NCBI GenBank assembly: GCA_031292175.1
Contig: JARLHQ010000024.1
Span: 1-64,000 of the forward strand
DNA: 64,000 bases
Direction of reading: 5' to 3'
Origin: Humidesulfovibrio sp.
Lineage (GTDB): Bacteria; Desulfobacterota; Desulfovibrionia; Desulfovibrionales; Desulfovibrionaceae
Of this stretch, positions 41,164 to 50,554 are shown one piece after another. Numbering within the stretch: the first letter of the stretch is position 1; the number at the start of each line of letters is the position of its first letter. Position numbers and translations under genes: made by a program. A model generated the notes under the pieces. It was given only the letters and a program-made list of their open reading frames with translations, made no database searches and was not told the origin of the DNA.

Positions 41164-42405
41164 TTACCTTAGCCCCGAGATGGAGTGTTGCATCAGCTCC
41201 ACCAATGGCAGGAAGATGGCCAGGGCGAAGAAGCCCACCACCCCCGTGAGGCCGGCCACCAGCACCGGGCCGAGCAGCTCGCTCATCTTGCTCACGGCAT
41301 ACTCCACTTCATAGTCGTAGTGCTGGGCCGCCTCCTTGAGCATCTCCTCCATGTTGCCGGTTTCCTCGCCGATGGTGATCATGGAGACCATCATCGGCGT
41401 GAAGGAGCTCGTGCTGCGCAATGGGCCGGAAAGGCCGTGTCCCTGCTCGAGTTTGACGCGCAGGTTCCGGAAATCGCGTGCGATGAAGGCGTTGCCGATG
41501 GTGCCGGCGAGGATGTCCATGGCTTCCAGCACGGTGATGCCGCTGGCCTGCATGATGGCGAAGATGCTGGCGAAGCGGGCCATGGCCGCCTTCTGAAACA
41601 CCGGCCCCAGGATGGGCAGGCGCAGGAAGAAGCCGTCGCGGGTGATCTTGCCGGCCTCGGTGCGGAAATAGGCGCTGAGTGAGAACACCAGCGCGCCCAC
41701 CACACCCAGGATCACGTACCAGTAATGGATCAGGGCGGAGTAGATGCCCAGGCACACGCGGGTGGGCAGGGGCAGGGTGATGTTGGCCTTGCTGAACAGG
41801 GCCACGAACTGCGGCAGGACGAAGAGAATGAGCACGAAAAACGCGATGACCAGGGCCACCACGACGACGATGGGGTAGGTGAGTGCGCTCTTGATGTCCT
41901 TTTTGACCTTGAACTCGTGGTCCACGATGTAGATGAGGCGCTCCAGCACCTCGGTCAGGGTGCCGCTGATCTCGCCCGCGCGGATCATGTTGCAGTAAAG
42001 TTCCGAGAAGATGCCCTGGTGCTTGGCGAAGGCCTTGGACAGGGTGCCGCCGCTCTTGATGTCCGCGCCGATGCTGATGATGGCGCTCTTGAGCCGCGGA
42101 TTTTCGGTCTGGTCCTTCAGCACGTCGAGGGATTGCAGCACCGGAATGCCGGCGTTCAGCATGGTTTTGAGCTGCTTGGTGAAGAGGATGAGGTCCTGCG
42201 GCTTGATGCTCTGCATGCGGTTGGAAAGGTCTGTCAAAAAACTGCCGCTCTGGGCCGTGCCCGGCGCGCTGGTCTCGGCCACGCCCGTGGGGATGAGCCC
42301 GCGCGCGGCCAGGATGTCCTGGGCGGCATCCTCGGTGGCGGCCTCCACCACACCCTTGGTGTTGGAGCCGGTGGCGGTTATGGCCGTGTACTTATAATAG
42401 GGCAC
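41164..42405 (-). CDS. PilC/MshG/GspF-type inner-membrane platform protein
   Basis: A 413-residue polytopic protein with two T2SSF domains (about 75-195 and 275-400), each with hydrophobic helices (VVVVALVIAFFVLILFVLPQ; the second copy ends VVGFFALAIFLPLVELMQ). FTKQLKTMLNAGIPVLQSL and FASIFAIMQASGITVLEAMDIL are the typical repeated motifs. It starts with GTG 42405, six bases after GGAGG, 13 bp behind the extension ATPase. It forms the membrane base on which the ATPases act. Confidence 0.9.
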   Translation of the reverse strand: MPYYKYTAITATGSNTKGVVEAATEDAAQDILAARGLIPTGVAETSAPGTAQSGSFLTDLSNRMQSIKPQDLILFTKQLKTMLNAGIPVLQSLDVLKDQTENPRLKSAIISIGADIKSGGTLSKAFAKHQGIFSELYCNMIRAGEISGTLTEVLERLIYIVDHEFKVKKDIKSALTYPIVVVVALVIAFFVLILFVLPQFVALFSKANITLPLPTRVCLGIYSALIHYWYVILGVVGALVFSLSAYFRTEAGKITRDGFFLRLPILGPVFQKAAMARFASIFAIMQASGITVLEAMDILAGTIGNAFIARDFRNLRVKLEQGHGLSGPLRSTSSFTPMMVSMITIGEETGNMEEMLKEAAQHYDYEVEYAVSKMSELLGPVLVAGLTGVVGFFALAIFLPLVELMQHSISGLR

Positions 42406-42418
42406 GCGACCTCCGCTA

Positions 42419-44134
42419 CTAGATCATCACCGCGCTGGCGGCTTCTTCAAGGGTGGTCAAGCCCTTCGCCACCTTGGCCAGGGCGTCGGTCTTGAGGGTG
42501 CGCAGGGTCCGGGCCTGCACGCAGGCCTTGGTGATGTCCTTGGCCGTGGCCCCTTTCATGATCATGTCCTGGACCATCTCGTCGTTCTGCAGCACCTCGT
42601 AGAGCGCGATGCGGCCGGTGTACCCCGTCTGGTGGCAGGTGCGGCAGCCGGTGCCGCGTTGGAAATTGAAGCGGGGGAGCACGCTTTCCCCGATGCCGAA
42701 GGCGGCGATCAGGTCCCTGCGCGGCATGTAGCTTTCCGTACAGTGCGGACAGTTTTTGCGGACCAGGCGCTGGCTGATGGAGGCGAGCAGCACGGAGCTG
42801 ACCAGGAAGGGCTGGATGCCCATCTCGATGAGCCGGGTGATGGCCGTCGCCGCGTCATTGGTGTGCAGGGTGGTGAGCACCCGGTGGCCGGTCAGGCCCG
42901 CCTGTACGGCGATCCCCGCCGTTTCGGCGTCGCGCACCTCGCCGACCAGGATGACGTCGGGATCCTGTCGGAGGATGCTGCGCAGGCCGGAGGCGAAGGT
43001 CATGCCCGCCTTGCGGTTCAACTGCACCTGGCGCACCGTGGGCATGCGGTACTCCACGGGGTCTTCCAGGGTGACGACGTTGATGTCCGGCGTGTTGATG
43101 TGCTTCAAAAGAGCGTACAGCGTGGTGCTCTTGCCGGAGCCCGTGGGGCCTGCGGCCACGATGAGCCCGTATGGCTTCACCGAGGCGTTTTCCACCTTCA
43201 GACGGTCCGCATCGGACAGGCCGACCTCGTTCAGGTTCAACCCGTTGGCGTTGCGCTCCAGCAGACGCAAAACGATGTTTTCGCCGTGCACCGTGGGTAG
43301 GGAGGAGGCGCGCACGTTGAATTCGCGGCGCTGGGTGACGAAGGTGAAACGGCCGTCCTGGGGGATCTTGGACACGGCGATGTCCATGTTGCCCATGATC
43401 TTGAGGCGCGAGACGAGCGGCAGGAAGCTGGCCTTGGGCGGCGCTGGAATCATGCGCAGCCTGCCGTCCACGCGGAAGCGCAGCTGGATGCTGTCCTTCT
43501 CCGGGCTGATATGCACGTCGCTCGCGTGCTCGCGCACGGCCTGGCTCAAGATGGAGTTCACCATGCGGATGACCGGGGCCTGCGAGGCCTGGTCCTGCAG
43601 GGTGTCGATGGCGATGTCTTCTTTTTCCTCGCCACCTACCTGGGTGGTGATGTCGCCGTCCTCGTCGGTCATGCCGCCGAAGAGGTCCTTTTGCTGCTCG
43701 CCGCGGCCATAGATGGCGCTGAACAGCAGCTCGTAGTCGTTCTCCGGGCAGATGACCGGCTCCACCTCGAGGTTGGTGGCGATCTCCACGGCATCCAGGG
43801 CGTTGATGTCCATGGGGTCGGTCATGGCGATGGTGAGCAGGTGGCCACGCTTGGACAAAGGCACCAGGCGGTGCTTCTGCGCCAGCTCTTCGGACACGTA
43901 GGTGTCGATGCCGTCGTCGTAGGGATGCTTGTCCGGCGTGTAGCGCTCGATGCGCAACTGGCGGCCGATGGAGTCGATGATAATGTTTTCTTTGAGGATG
44001 CCGGACTGAATAAGATACTGCCCAAGCCTCAAGCCGGACTTTTTCTGCCCGGCAAGCGCGGTCTGGAGCTGGGCTTCGGTCAGAGCCCCGGCTTCCATGA
44101 GCAGCTCGCCCAGTCGTTTGCGTTCCCGTCTCAC
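42419..44134 (-). CDS. PilB/MshE-type pilus extension ATPase with MshEN c-di-GMP domain
   Basis: A 571-residue GspE/PilB ATPase. Residues 7-30 and 36-59 are two 24-residue MshEN motifs separated by 5 residues (RLGELLMEAGALTEAQLQTA... and RLGQYLIQSGILKENIIIDS...), the arrangement shown to bind c-di-GMP in Vibrio MshE. Then come T2SSE_N, Walker A GPTGSGKSTTLY, Asp box TLEDPVEYR, Walker B DVILVGEVRDAET, His box TTLHTNDA and a zinc-binding CPHC...CRTC. It starts with GTG 44134 after AGGA. It drives pilin assembly, and c-di-GMP control is predicted from the motif. Confidence 0.9.
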   Translation of the reverse strand: MRRERKRLGELLMEAGALTEAQLQTALAGQKKSGLRLGQYLIQSGILKENIIIDSIGRQLRIERYTPDKHPYDDGIDTYVSEELAQKHRLVPLSKRGHLLTIAMTDPMDINALDAVEIATNLEVEPVICPENDYELLFSAIYGRGEQQKDLFGGMTDEDGDITTQVGGEEKEDIAIDTLQDQASQAPVIRMVNSILSQAVREHASDVHISPEKDSIQLRFRVDGRLRMIPAPPKASFLPLVSRLKIMGNMDIAVSKIPQDGRFTFVTQRREFNVRASSLPTVHGENIVLRLLERNANGLNLNEVGLSDADRLKVENASVKPYGLIVAAGPTGSGKSTTLYALLKHINTPDINVVTLEDPVEYRMPTVRQVQLNRKAGMTFASGLRSILRQDPDVILVGEVRDAETAGIAVQAGLTGHRVLTTLHTNDAATAITRLIEMGIQPFLVSSVLLASISQRLVRKNCPHCTESYMPRRDLIAAFGIGESVLPRFNFQRGTGCRTCHQTGYTGRIALYEVLQNDEMVQDMIMKGATAKDITKACVQARTLRTLKTDALAKVAKGLTTLEEAASAVMI

Positions 44135-44151
44135 GTGGTGTCCTGCCGCGG

Positions 44152-45438
44152 CTACTGGTTGTCCGGGTTCAAGCTGGCCCTCAGGGCGAGGGGCCGTGCC
44201 TTGCCGGGGTCGAAGACGGCCCGGACGGCGGAATTTTGCTCCGGCGTCCGCACTTCAAGCAGAGGCGCACGGTTGGTGTCAACCTTGCTGCGCACGTTTG
44301 GCCCCTGGTCCTGCTGGGGCAACAACGAGACGCGTCCCCCGGTGTTGCTGGCCTCGTCTTCATGCCCTGGCGCGTCCGCCCGGAGCGACAGGCCCTCGGT
44401 GGTCATGCTGGCGTCGCGTGTTTCCGGCAGCGCGGTTACGCCGTCTGTGCCGATGCGGGACTGGACCTCCTGGGAGCCGGGCAGGCTCTTCTGCCCATGG
44501 GCGGCGGGGCCCAGCACCGGGCCGGAGGCCGAGAGCGAGAACCAGAGGCCCCCGAACACGAAGCAGATGGCGGCGATGGCAGCCAGCCCGGCCGTCCGGC
44601 GCGGATTTTTCGTTGTGCCGGGATCCACCCGGGTGGCGGCGCGCACCTCGAAAAGACCTACGCACAAACGTCCGCGCACCAGCATCTCCATAAGGGCCAT
44701 GTGGCACAGGCGCACGGCCTTGCGCGGAGAACCGCCGCTGGCCAGGTGGATGGCCGCCATGGCCGGCAGGGTGAAGCGCACCAGTGGCGCGGAGATGCCA
44801 GCGGCCACCGCCAGACGGTGGCGGATCATGCGGCGCGTCTCGACGAAGGACAGCGGACGGAGCCTGCGGCGCACATTGATGCGGTCGGCCAGGTTGGGCA
44901 TGGCCTCGATCATGGGTTCGAGCTCGCGCTGGCCAAAGAGGACGATTTGCAGGAGCTTCGAGGTGTTGGTTTCGAAATTCAGCATCTCGCGCAGGATCTC
45001 CAAATTTTCCAGGGAGATCTTCTGCCCTTCGTCGATGACCAGGATCACCAGGCGCTTTTCCACCAGCCCCAGGCGGAAGAGCTGTTGTTTGAGCGTTTCC
45101 TTCATGGCCCACAGGCCGAGGCCGGGCTCCGGCGAATGGCCAGAGACGCTGGCCAGGATCACGCGCAGGAATTCCTCGCTGGTCTCGAAATGCGGGTCCA
45201 GCAACAGGTGGACATCGGTGGCCGCATCCGCGGCGAAGGTGCGCAGCAGGCTGCGGCACAGGGTGGTCTTGCCGGTGCCGATGTCGCCGGTGACCACGTT
45301 GAGGCCCCGGCGCAGGCGCAGGGAGATTTCCAGTTCCTGCAGGCAGGTGGCGTGCTGGCGGGTGGCCAGCAGGAAGTTCGGATCAGGCGAGCTGGAAAAT
45401 GGTTCGCGCTCAAGGCCTTGTCCCGCGTAATGGTTCAT
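44152..45438 (-). CDS. ExeA/MshM-like AAA ATPase
   Basis: A 428-residue protein with an N-terminal AAA domain (MNHYAGQGLEREPFSSSPDP, Walker A GDIGTGKTTLC, Walker B LVILVIDEGQ, arginine-rich sensor region) as in GspA/ExeA and MshM. A single transmembrane helix (about 288-307) leads to a 120-residue low-complexity C-terminus outside the cytoplasm; the peptidoglycan-binding domain of ExeA is not evident. It overlaps the secretin gene by 4 bases. Its likely role is inserting or positioning the secretin. Confidence 0.8.
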   Translation of the reverse strand: MNHYAGQGLEREPFSSSPDPNFLLATRQHATCLQELEISLRLRRGLNVVTGDIGTGKTTLCRSLLRTFAADAATDVHLLLDPHFETSEEFLRVILASVSGHSPEPGLGLWAMKETLKQQLFRLGLVEKRLVILVIDEGQKISLENLEILREMLNFETNTSKLLQIVLFGQRELEPMIEAMPNLADRINVRRRLRPLSFVETRRMIRHRLAVAAGISAPLVRFTLPAMAAIHLASGGSPRKAVRLCHMALMEMLVRGRLCVGLFEVRAATRVDPGTTKNPRRTAGLAAIAAICFVFGGLWFSLSASGPVLGPAAHGQKSLPGSQEVQSRIGTDGVTALPETRDASMTTEGLSLRADAPGHEDEASNTGGRVSLLPQQDQGPNVRSKVDTNRAPLLEVRTPEQNSAVRAVFDPGKARPLALRASLNPDNQ

Positions 45439-47294
45439 TGCTGGCCTCCAAGGACGGGCTTGCCCGCCCCGGCTTTGAGCTGGACGTCCTCGTCCCGGCT
45501 CCCGGCCGTGGCGCGCTGGCTTGTGGACTGCGCGGCCCCGGTCTGGGGGGAGACGGACCTCACGATGATCGGTTCATCGGGCAGCGGGGTCTCGCGCACG
45601 TCGGCCTTCCGCCCGGACACAGCCTTGGACTTGCCGCCGTTCTCCCGCAGCTCCTGCTCGGTCTTCCTGGCCTGGGCAAGCTCCTTCTCCAACTCCTCAT
45701 AGCTTTTCTGGCGTTCGTCCTGCTTCCAGTCCGCCAGCACCGTGGGCGTGATGAAGATCATGAACTCGTCCTTCACGTCGTCCTTGCTTTGGCTTTTGGC
45801 CAGCCAGCCCGCGCCGGGGATGTCCATGAGGCCGGGCACGCCCGACTCGCTGAGCTTGTTCGTCAGTTTGGACAGGCCGGAGATGACCACGGTCTCGCCG
45901 TTGCGCGCGATGAGCGTGGTCTCGGTTTTCTTCTTGAGGATGTAAGGGTTGCCGGCGACGGTGCGCGAGGTGTCCACCTCGTCCTTCTGCACCAGCACGT
46001 TCAGCTTGATGAACTCGTCGTCGATGATGTGCGGGGTGATCTCCAGCCGCAGCACGGCGTCCTGGAAGTTCACCGAGTAGGTGACGTTGGTGCCTGTGCC
46101 GGTGACGGTCTGGTAGGGCACGCGCTCGCCCGCCTCGGTGTACGCCTTCTGGTTGTCCATGGTGGAGATGGACGGGCTGGAGATGATGTTCAGCTTGTTC
46201 TCCGAGGCCAGGGCCTGCAGTTGGGTCTCCAGGATGTTGCCGGCGGTCTTGCCGAAGCTCAGGTCGAGCGCCATGCCGGTGCTGCTGGAGGTGACGCCAG
46301 AGGCCGGGAGGCTGACACCAAGCGGGCCCAGGTTGCCGGTGCCCACGGTGGCCGTGCCGGTGGTGCTGGTGGTGGAGCCGGTGGTGCTTTTGCTGCTTAT
46401 GGAGTTGGCGCCGGCTATGCCGAGGTTGTTGCCGGAGCGCACCCTGCCGGTGTAATTGCCGCCCCAGAGGATGCCCAGGTCGCGCGCCACTTCCTTGGTG
46501 GTCTCCACGATGTGCGCCTTGAGCTTGATCTGCGCGCGGGGCGCGTCGAGCCGGGCCAGCAGCTTGGTGACCTTGGAGATGTCCGGGGCCACGCTCTGGA
46601 TGATCAGGGCGTTGGTGAGGTCGTCCACCTGGACGCTGCCGATGGGCTTGCCGTCTTTGTCCTTTGTGAGGGTGCTTTCCACGGTTTTTTGGATCTGCTT
46701 GGCGTCGGCGAAGCGCACCTTGGCCACACTGGTCACCAGCGGCCCCTCCTTGAGGGCGAAGGCACGCTCGGCCATGGTCTTGTGGCGGATGGTCTCCAGG
46801 TCGAGCTCGCCCTTCAAGTCCGCAGTGGCCATGACGCGGATGGTGTCGCCGTCGAAGCTGTACGTAAGCTGGTTGGCGGACAGGATGCCTGTGAAGATCT
46901 CGTCCCAGGGGCGGTCCACAATGTTGACATTGATGGTGCCGCTGACGGCCGGGCTGAAGACCATGCTCTTGTTCGCCGCGCGCGACAGGGCCTGGAGCAC
47001 CGCCACGATGTCCGCGTTGTGCATCCTGAGGCTCATGCGCAACGTGGACAGCTTGGGCTGCGCCGCTCGCTTGGCCGCTTCGGTGTCGACCGGGCTGTCG
47101 ATGACCACCGGAGGCTCATCCAGCAGGAATTTCCCGCGGGGGGAATGCCCCTGCGACTGCTGCTCCATGGCCTTCCACGTCTCGGCGGCGGTTTCCACCG
47201 GGGTGAGGGGCTTGTTCTGCGAGGCGCAGCCCGTGGCAAGGGCGGCCAAAAGCGTGACCATGAGCCCCAGGATTATGGTTGGCTTTCGGTTCAT
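45435..47294 (-). CDS. MshL/PilQ-type outer-membrane secretin lipoprotein
   Basis: A 619-residue secretin. A lipoprotein signal (MNRKPTIILGLMVTLLAALATGC) is followed by a periplasmic STN/N0-like domain (about 85-180), a secretin N domain (VQVDDLTNALIIQSV) and the C-terminal secretin barrel (VRLEITP-like LRLEITPHI, GETVVISGL, VPGLMDIPGAGWLAKS, DEFMIFITP). A Ser/Thr/Gly-rich insertion lies at about 290-330. It forms the pore for the pilus. Gene order (PilP-like - secretin - ExeA-like ATPase - PilB) matches mshK-L-M-E. Confidence 0.9.
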   Translation of the reverse strand: MNRKPTIILGLMVTLLAALATGCASQNKPLTPVETAAETWKAMEQQSQGHSPRGKFLLDEPPVVIDSPVDTEAAKRAAQPKLSTLRMSLRMHNADIVAVLQALSRAANKSMVFSPAVSGTINVNIVDRPWDEIFTGILSANQLTYSFDGDTIRVMATADLKGELDLETIRHKTMAERAFALKEGPLVTSVAKVRFADAKQIQKTVESTLTKDKDGKPIGSVQVDDLTNALIIQSVAPDISKVTKLLARLDAPRAQIKLKAHIVETTKEVARDLGILWGGNYTGRVRSGNNLGIAGANSISSKSTTGSTTSTTGTATVGTGNLGPLGVSLPASGVTSSSTGMALDLSFGKTAGNILETQLQALASENKLNIISSPSISTMDNQKAYTEAGERVPYQTVTGTGTNVTYSVNFQDAVLRLEITPHIIDDEFIKLNVLVQKDEVDTSRTVAGNPYILKKKTETTLIARNGETVVISGLSKLTNKLSESGVPGLMDIPGAGWLAKSQSKDDVKDEFMIFITPTVLADWKQDERQKSYEELEKELAQARKTEQELRENGGKSKAVSGRKADVRETPLPDEPIIVRSVSPQTGAAQSTSQRATAGSRDEDVQLKAGAGKPVLGGQQ

Positions 47295-47809
47295 CGTTGT
47301 TTGACCACCCGTATGCGGATTTTGTCCGTGTCGTCCTCCACGAGGGGAACGCGTTTTGTGGATTTGTGGCCGTTGGAGCTATCCGTTCGCTCCAACAACA
47401 CGGCGTTCTTGTCGATGGCCTTCACCACGTAACCGCCCTCGGCCAACTGGTCGCCGCAAGCGTATTCGATCCCGTTCACCACGGCGAAAACCTTCAGCCC
47501 GATTTTGATGTACCCGCTGTAAACGAGGGCTTGGGCGTTGTCCTGGCCGGAGTCATCCTGGGCTAGGCCGCCGATGCCGCCGTAAAACGGGTCGGCCGTA
47601 GAGTTTTGGGCCAGCAGGCTCAGGCGGTAGGCCTGTCCGGCCGTCAGTTTGGCCTGCTCCACGCCCTGGGTCATCTCCCCCATGTTGATCTGCGGCGCGG
47701 CGGCCCCGGGAGGGCCGGGAACATTCGCGGGGCCGGAGAAAAACACCATGCCCGCCACCACAAGGGTGGCGCCCATGACGCCGAGCAGTATTTTTTCCCG
47801 TTTCTCCAT
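47291..47809 (-). CDS. PilP/MshK-like pilus assembly protein
   Basis: A 172-residue inner-membrane protein with one N-terminal helix (LLGVMGATLVVAGMVFF) and a periplasmic part. Its C-terminal 85 residues form a PilP/GspC HR-like beta domain (YSGYIKIGLKVFAVVNGIEY, GGYVVKAIDKNAVLLER). It connects the inner-membrane platform with the secretin. It overlaps the secretin start by 4 bases. Confidence 0.7.
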   Translation of the reverse strand: MEKREKILLGVMGATLVVAGMVFFSGPANVPGPPGAAAPQINMGEMTQGVEQAKLTAGQAYRLSLLAQNSTADPFYGGIGGLAQDDSGQDNAQALVYSGYIKIGLKVFAVVNGIEYACGDQLAEGGYVVKAIDKNAVLLERTDSSNGHKSTKRVPLVEDDTDKIRIRVVKQR

Positions 47810-47882
47810 GCCTTCCCAAATTGCGTCGTCTCTGCGGTCACTCTATGCCAAGGGCCGGAACCGCCGGCCGCCGTATGCGCTA

Positions 47883-48437
47883 CTACCCGCCGAGGGCGAT
47901 GCGCAGCAGAACCATCATCTCCAGGTGTCCATCCACAGCCCGTATCTCCACCCGCTCAACGCGTGCGAGGCTAGGCAAGCGGGCGAGCTCAATCAAAAAG
48001 GCGCGCACACCGTCGTTCTGGCCGGAGAACATGCCCTGGGCCTGGATGGTGTCCGGGTCCTGGGCCATGCCGGCGGTGTTCAGGGTCACGTCCAGGGTTT
48101 CCAGGCCCACGGCCGTGGCCATGTTCTTCAGCTGGTCGGTCATGAGGTAGGCCTGGGCGCGGGGCACGGGCACCGGTTTGGGAGCCTCCATCGCGGTCAG
48201 TGTCGCGTTGCTCGCGCCCGCGCTGATGCTGGCGATGGTCGGCAGCAGTTTCTGCTGCCCGTCCAACTGGAGCTTCGTCTCAGTGATGCTCGCATCGAGC
48301 TTGCGGCCTTCCAGGAGGGGCATGCCCACCAGCACGTAGGCCGTCAGCAGCACCACCAGCGCCCCGAGGCCGATGCGCATGGCCAGCTGGCGCATCTCCG
48401 GGGACAGGGTCACAGGCATGTCAAGCCGCAGGGCCAT
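47883..48437 (-). CDS. PilO/MshJ-like pilus assembly protein
   Basis: A 184-residue bitopic inner-membrane protein: a short cytoplasmic segment, one helix (about 23-44, MRIGLGALVVLLTAYVLVGM), a periplasmic coiled coil and a ferredoxin-like C-terminal domain (FLIELARLPSLARVERVEI) typical of PilO. ATG 48437 overlaps the stop of the PilM-PilN gene (TGATG); a GTG at 48440 is an alternative. It pairs with the PilN part of the upstream protein. Confidence 0.75.
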   Translation of the reverse strand: MALRLDMPVTLSPEMRQLAMRIGLGALVVLLTAYVLVGMPLLEGRKLDASITETKLQLDGQQKLLPTIASISAGASNATLTAMEAPKPVPVPRAQAYLMTDQLKNMATAVGLETLDVTLNTAGMAQDPDTIQAQGMFSGQNDGVRAFLIELARLPSLARVERVEIRAVDGHLEMMVLLRIALGG

Positions 48438-50554
48438 CACTTCACCCCTAGGCGCATGGTGAAATGCAGCACCTGCCCGCCAGCGTCCAGATCCTTGAGC
48501 CCGGACTCGTTGACCAGGGGCATGGTGAACATGGGCGAGGCCTGCAGCGCCAGGATAAAGCGCGACAGGGCCGCGTCGAAATCGGCCCGGTCCCCCGTGA
48601 CCATCCCCTCAAGGACGATGGAGCCGGTGGAGCCGGGGGCTTGCCCCGGCTGCTGGGCCTGGGGGGGCTTCGGCTGGCCGGGCTGCTGCGGCTGGCCGGG
48701 TTTGGCGGGTTCCGGCGCCGGGTACTCCGCGGTGAAATTCAGGATGCGCACGCTGTCCGGGGCGCGGTTGGCGATCTCCGCCAGCGCGGCCGGGGCCAGC
48801 AGTCGGTCGGAGGCCTCGCGCAGGGCGCTCTGGCGCGCCTTGAACAGCTCTACCGAGTTCAGGAGGGTTCGCTCGTCAAGGGTGGGGCCCATGCTGGCCA
48901 GCCTGCTCTTGATTTCTGCGAGCTCCTTGCGCTTTGCGGCCGTCGCGTGTTCCATGAGGATTCCCGCGCAACCGATGAGCACCATGAGCGTGGCCAGGCC
49001 GAGCAGCAGGAAATGGGTGACGGTGCGCTTGGCCTCCTCTGCCGTGCGGCCCTTGTAGTTGGCGACAAGATTGATGCCCTTGCCCGGCTGCGAAAGCGCC
49101 GCGGCCATGGCCGGAGCCATGGCCATGCGTTCTTCCGGAGCCACGAGCTCGGCCCCGTCGTCCACGATGTGCACGGCGTCGAAAACCACGGCCGGAAAGC
49201 CGAGCTGTCCTGCCAGGGCCTGAGCGATGGCCGGAGAGGCGAAGATCTCGCCGCTCAGGTGCAGGGCGTCGCAACGCAGCTGCTGGCTGCCCGCGTAGTA
49301 GTCCAGGGTGCGCTCCACCTGCCGGGCCAGCCGTTCGATGGCCGGGGCGATGATGTCGATCATCTGCGCGGGGCTCAGCAGATGGGCCTGGGTGGCGAAG
49401 TCAGGCTTGGGCGCACCCAGCAGCACGTGGCGCAGCAGGGCCTGGGCCTGCTCGGCGTCCAGGGGCAGGACTGGCTGCTCCTGTGCGGCCTCCTGAGCGG
49501 GCGTGCGGGCGCCGGGCAGGGGCAGCTCCATGTCGTCCAACGCTGCGGGCCTGGGCTTGGCCTGTTCCTGGAAATACTCCGCCAGGGCTTCGGCCATGCT
49601 GCCCGCACCGGAACGGATGAAGCGGCTGAACAGCAGGCGGTCCTTGGTGTACAGGCCGATGGCGGAGAAGTCCGGCTCCACGTGGATATTTGCGGCCAGG
49701 GTATAGCCAGCTGGCGCGCCGCGCCGGCGGTAGAGCCCCAGGAAGGCGTTGGGGATGGCGGTGATACCGGCTGGCGGGCAGCCTGCATCGCGGAAGCTGC
49801 CGCGCAGACGTTCCACATCAGCCCGGCGTGCCAGGCAGGTCAGCACGTCGAGCTTGGGGTCCTTGGATTCGGCCGCCGGTCCCAGGACCAGATAGTCCAG
49901 GATGTACTCGGCCTCGACGAATTTCTTTTCTTTTTGCAGGGTCCAGTAGACCGCCGCATCGAGCTTGCCGCCTGAAAGCTTGGGCACGCTGAGCACGTTC
50001 AGGTCCAGGTCGGAGGAGCGCAACACGGGCCAGATGTCCGCGTTGGCGTCCGCGAAGCCCATGGTGGCAAGACTTTCGCGCAAGAGCGGCGCAAAGGCCT
50101 TTTCACCCGGGGCCTGGTCTGGTCCCATGGGGAAGCGCCGGGCCGCGGCAATGACCCCGGAGGCGTTACGTATGACCGCAATGCACAGCATCGAGCCGGA
50201 AATGCTTATGCCGATGCTGAGGGGCTTGCCGTTGCGCCCGAAACGAATCTGGCGGGTCCAGAAGGGCTTGGCGGCGGGCTTTGGAGACGGTGCGGCGGGA
50301 GCCGCGGCAGGTGTCTCGGCGGGTTGCGCTGGTGCGAACGCGTCGGAAGTCGCGTTGGCAAGCGGTGCTGCGGCCTTGGGGCGGCGGGCGAGGCCGGAAA
50401 ATACCTCGCCCAGGGAAACGCGGCGGGCCCAGATGGATGGTTTTGTGGAAATGTCCGGCTCGACCCTTCCCGGAGCAGGGGATACGGGAACCTCTCCGCC
50501 GCGTATGGAGCGCAGCAGGTTTTCTGTAGAGGTAAGCCGTTGCTTAAGGTTCAC
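48437..50554 (-). CDS. PilM-PilN fusion protein of the pilus locus
   Basis: A 705-residue protein. A proline/alanine-rich head (about 1-115) is followed by an actin-like PilM/MshI domain (about 115-500; SIGISISGSMLCIAVIRNASG, VYWTLQKEKKF, FSRFIRSGAGSMAEAL, YYAGSQQLRCDALHLSGE), then one transmembrane helix (FLLLGLATLMVLIGCAGILM), a coiled coil and a PilN-like periplasmic domain interrupted by a PQQPGQPKPP-rich loop. In most systems PilM and PilN are separate proteins. The GTG at 50554 is the tentative start; upstream codons look non-coding. It is the first gene of the pilus operon. Confidence 0.75.
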   Translation of the reverse strand: MNLKQRLTSTENLLRSIRGGEVPVSPAPGRVEPDISTKPSIWARRVSLGEVFSGLARRPKAAAPLANATSDAFAPAQPAETPAAAPAAPSPKPAAKPFWTRQIRFGRNGKPLSIGISISGSMLCIAVIRNASGVIAAARRFPMGPDQAPGEKAFAPLLRESLATMGFADANADIWPVLRSSDLDLNVLSVPKLSGGKLDAAVYWTLQKEKKFVEAEYILDYLVLGPAAESKDPKLDVLTCLARRADVERLRGSFRDAGCPPAGITAIPNAFLGLYRRRGAPAGYTLAANIHVEPDFSAIGLYTKDRLLFSRFIRSGAGSMAEALAEYFQEQAKPRPAALDDMELPLPGARTPAQEAAQEQPVLPLDAEQAQALLRHVLLGAPKPDFATQAHLLSPAQMIDIIAPAIERLARQVERTLDYYAGSQQLRCDALHLSGEIFASPAIAQALAGQLGFPAVVFDAVHIVDDGAELVAPEERMAMAPAMAAALSQPGKGINLVANYKGRTAEEAKRTVTHFLLLGLATLMVLIGCAGILMEHATAAKRKELAEIKSRLASMGPTLDERTLLNSVELFKARQSALREASDRLLAPAALAEIANRAPDSVRILNFTAEYPAPEPAKPGQPQQPGQPKPPQAQQPGQAPGSTGSIVLEGMVTGDRADFDAALSRFILALQASPMFTMPLVNESGLKDLDAGGQVLHFTMRLGVK

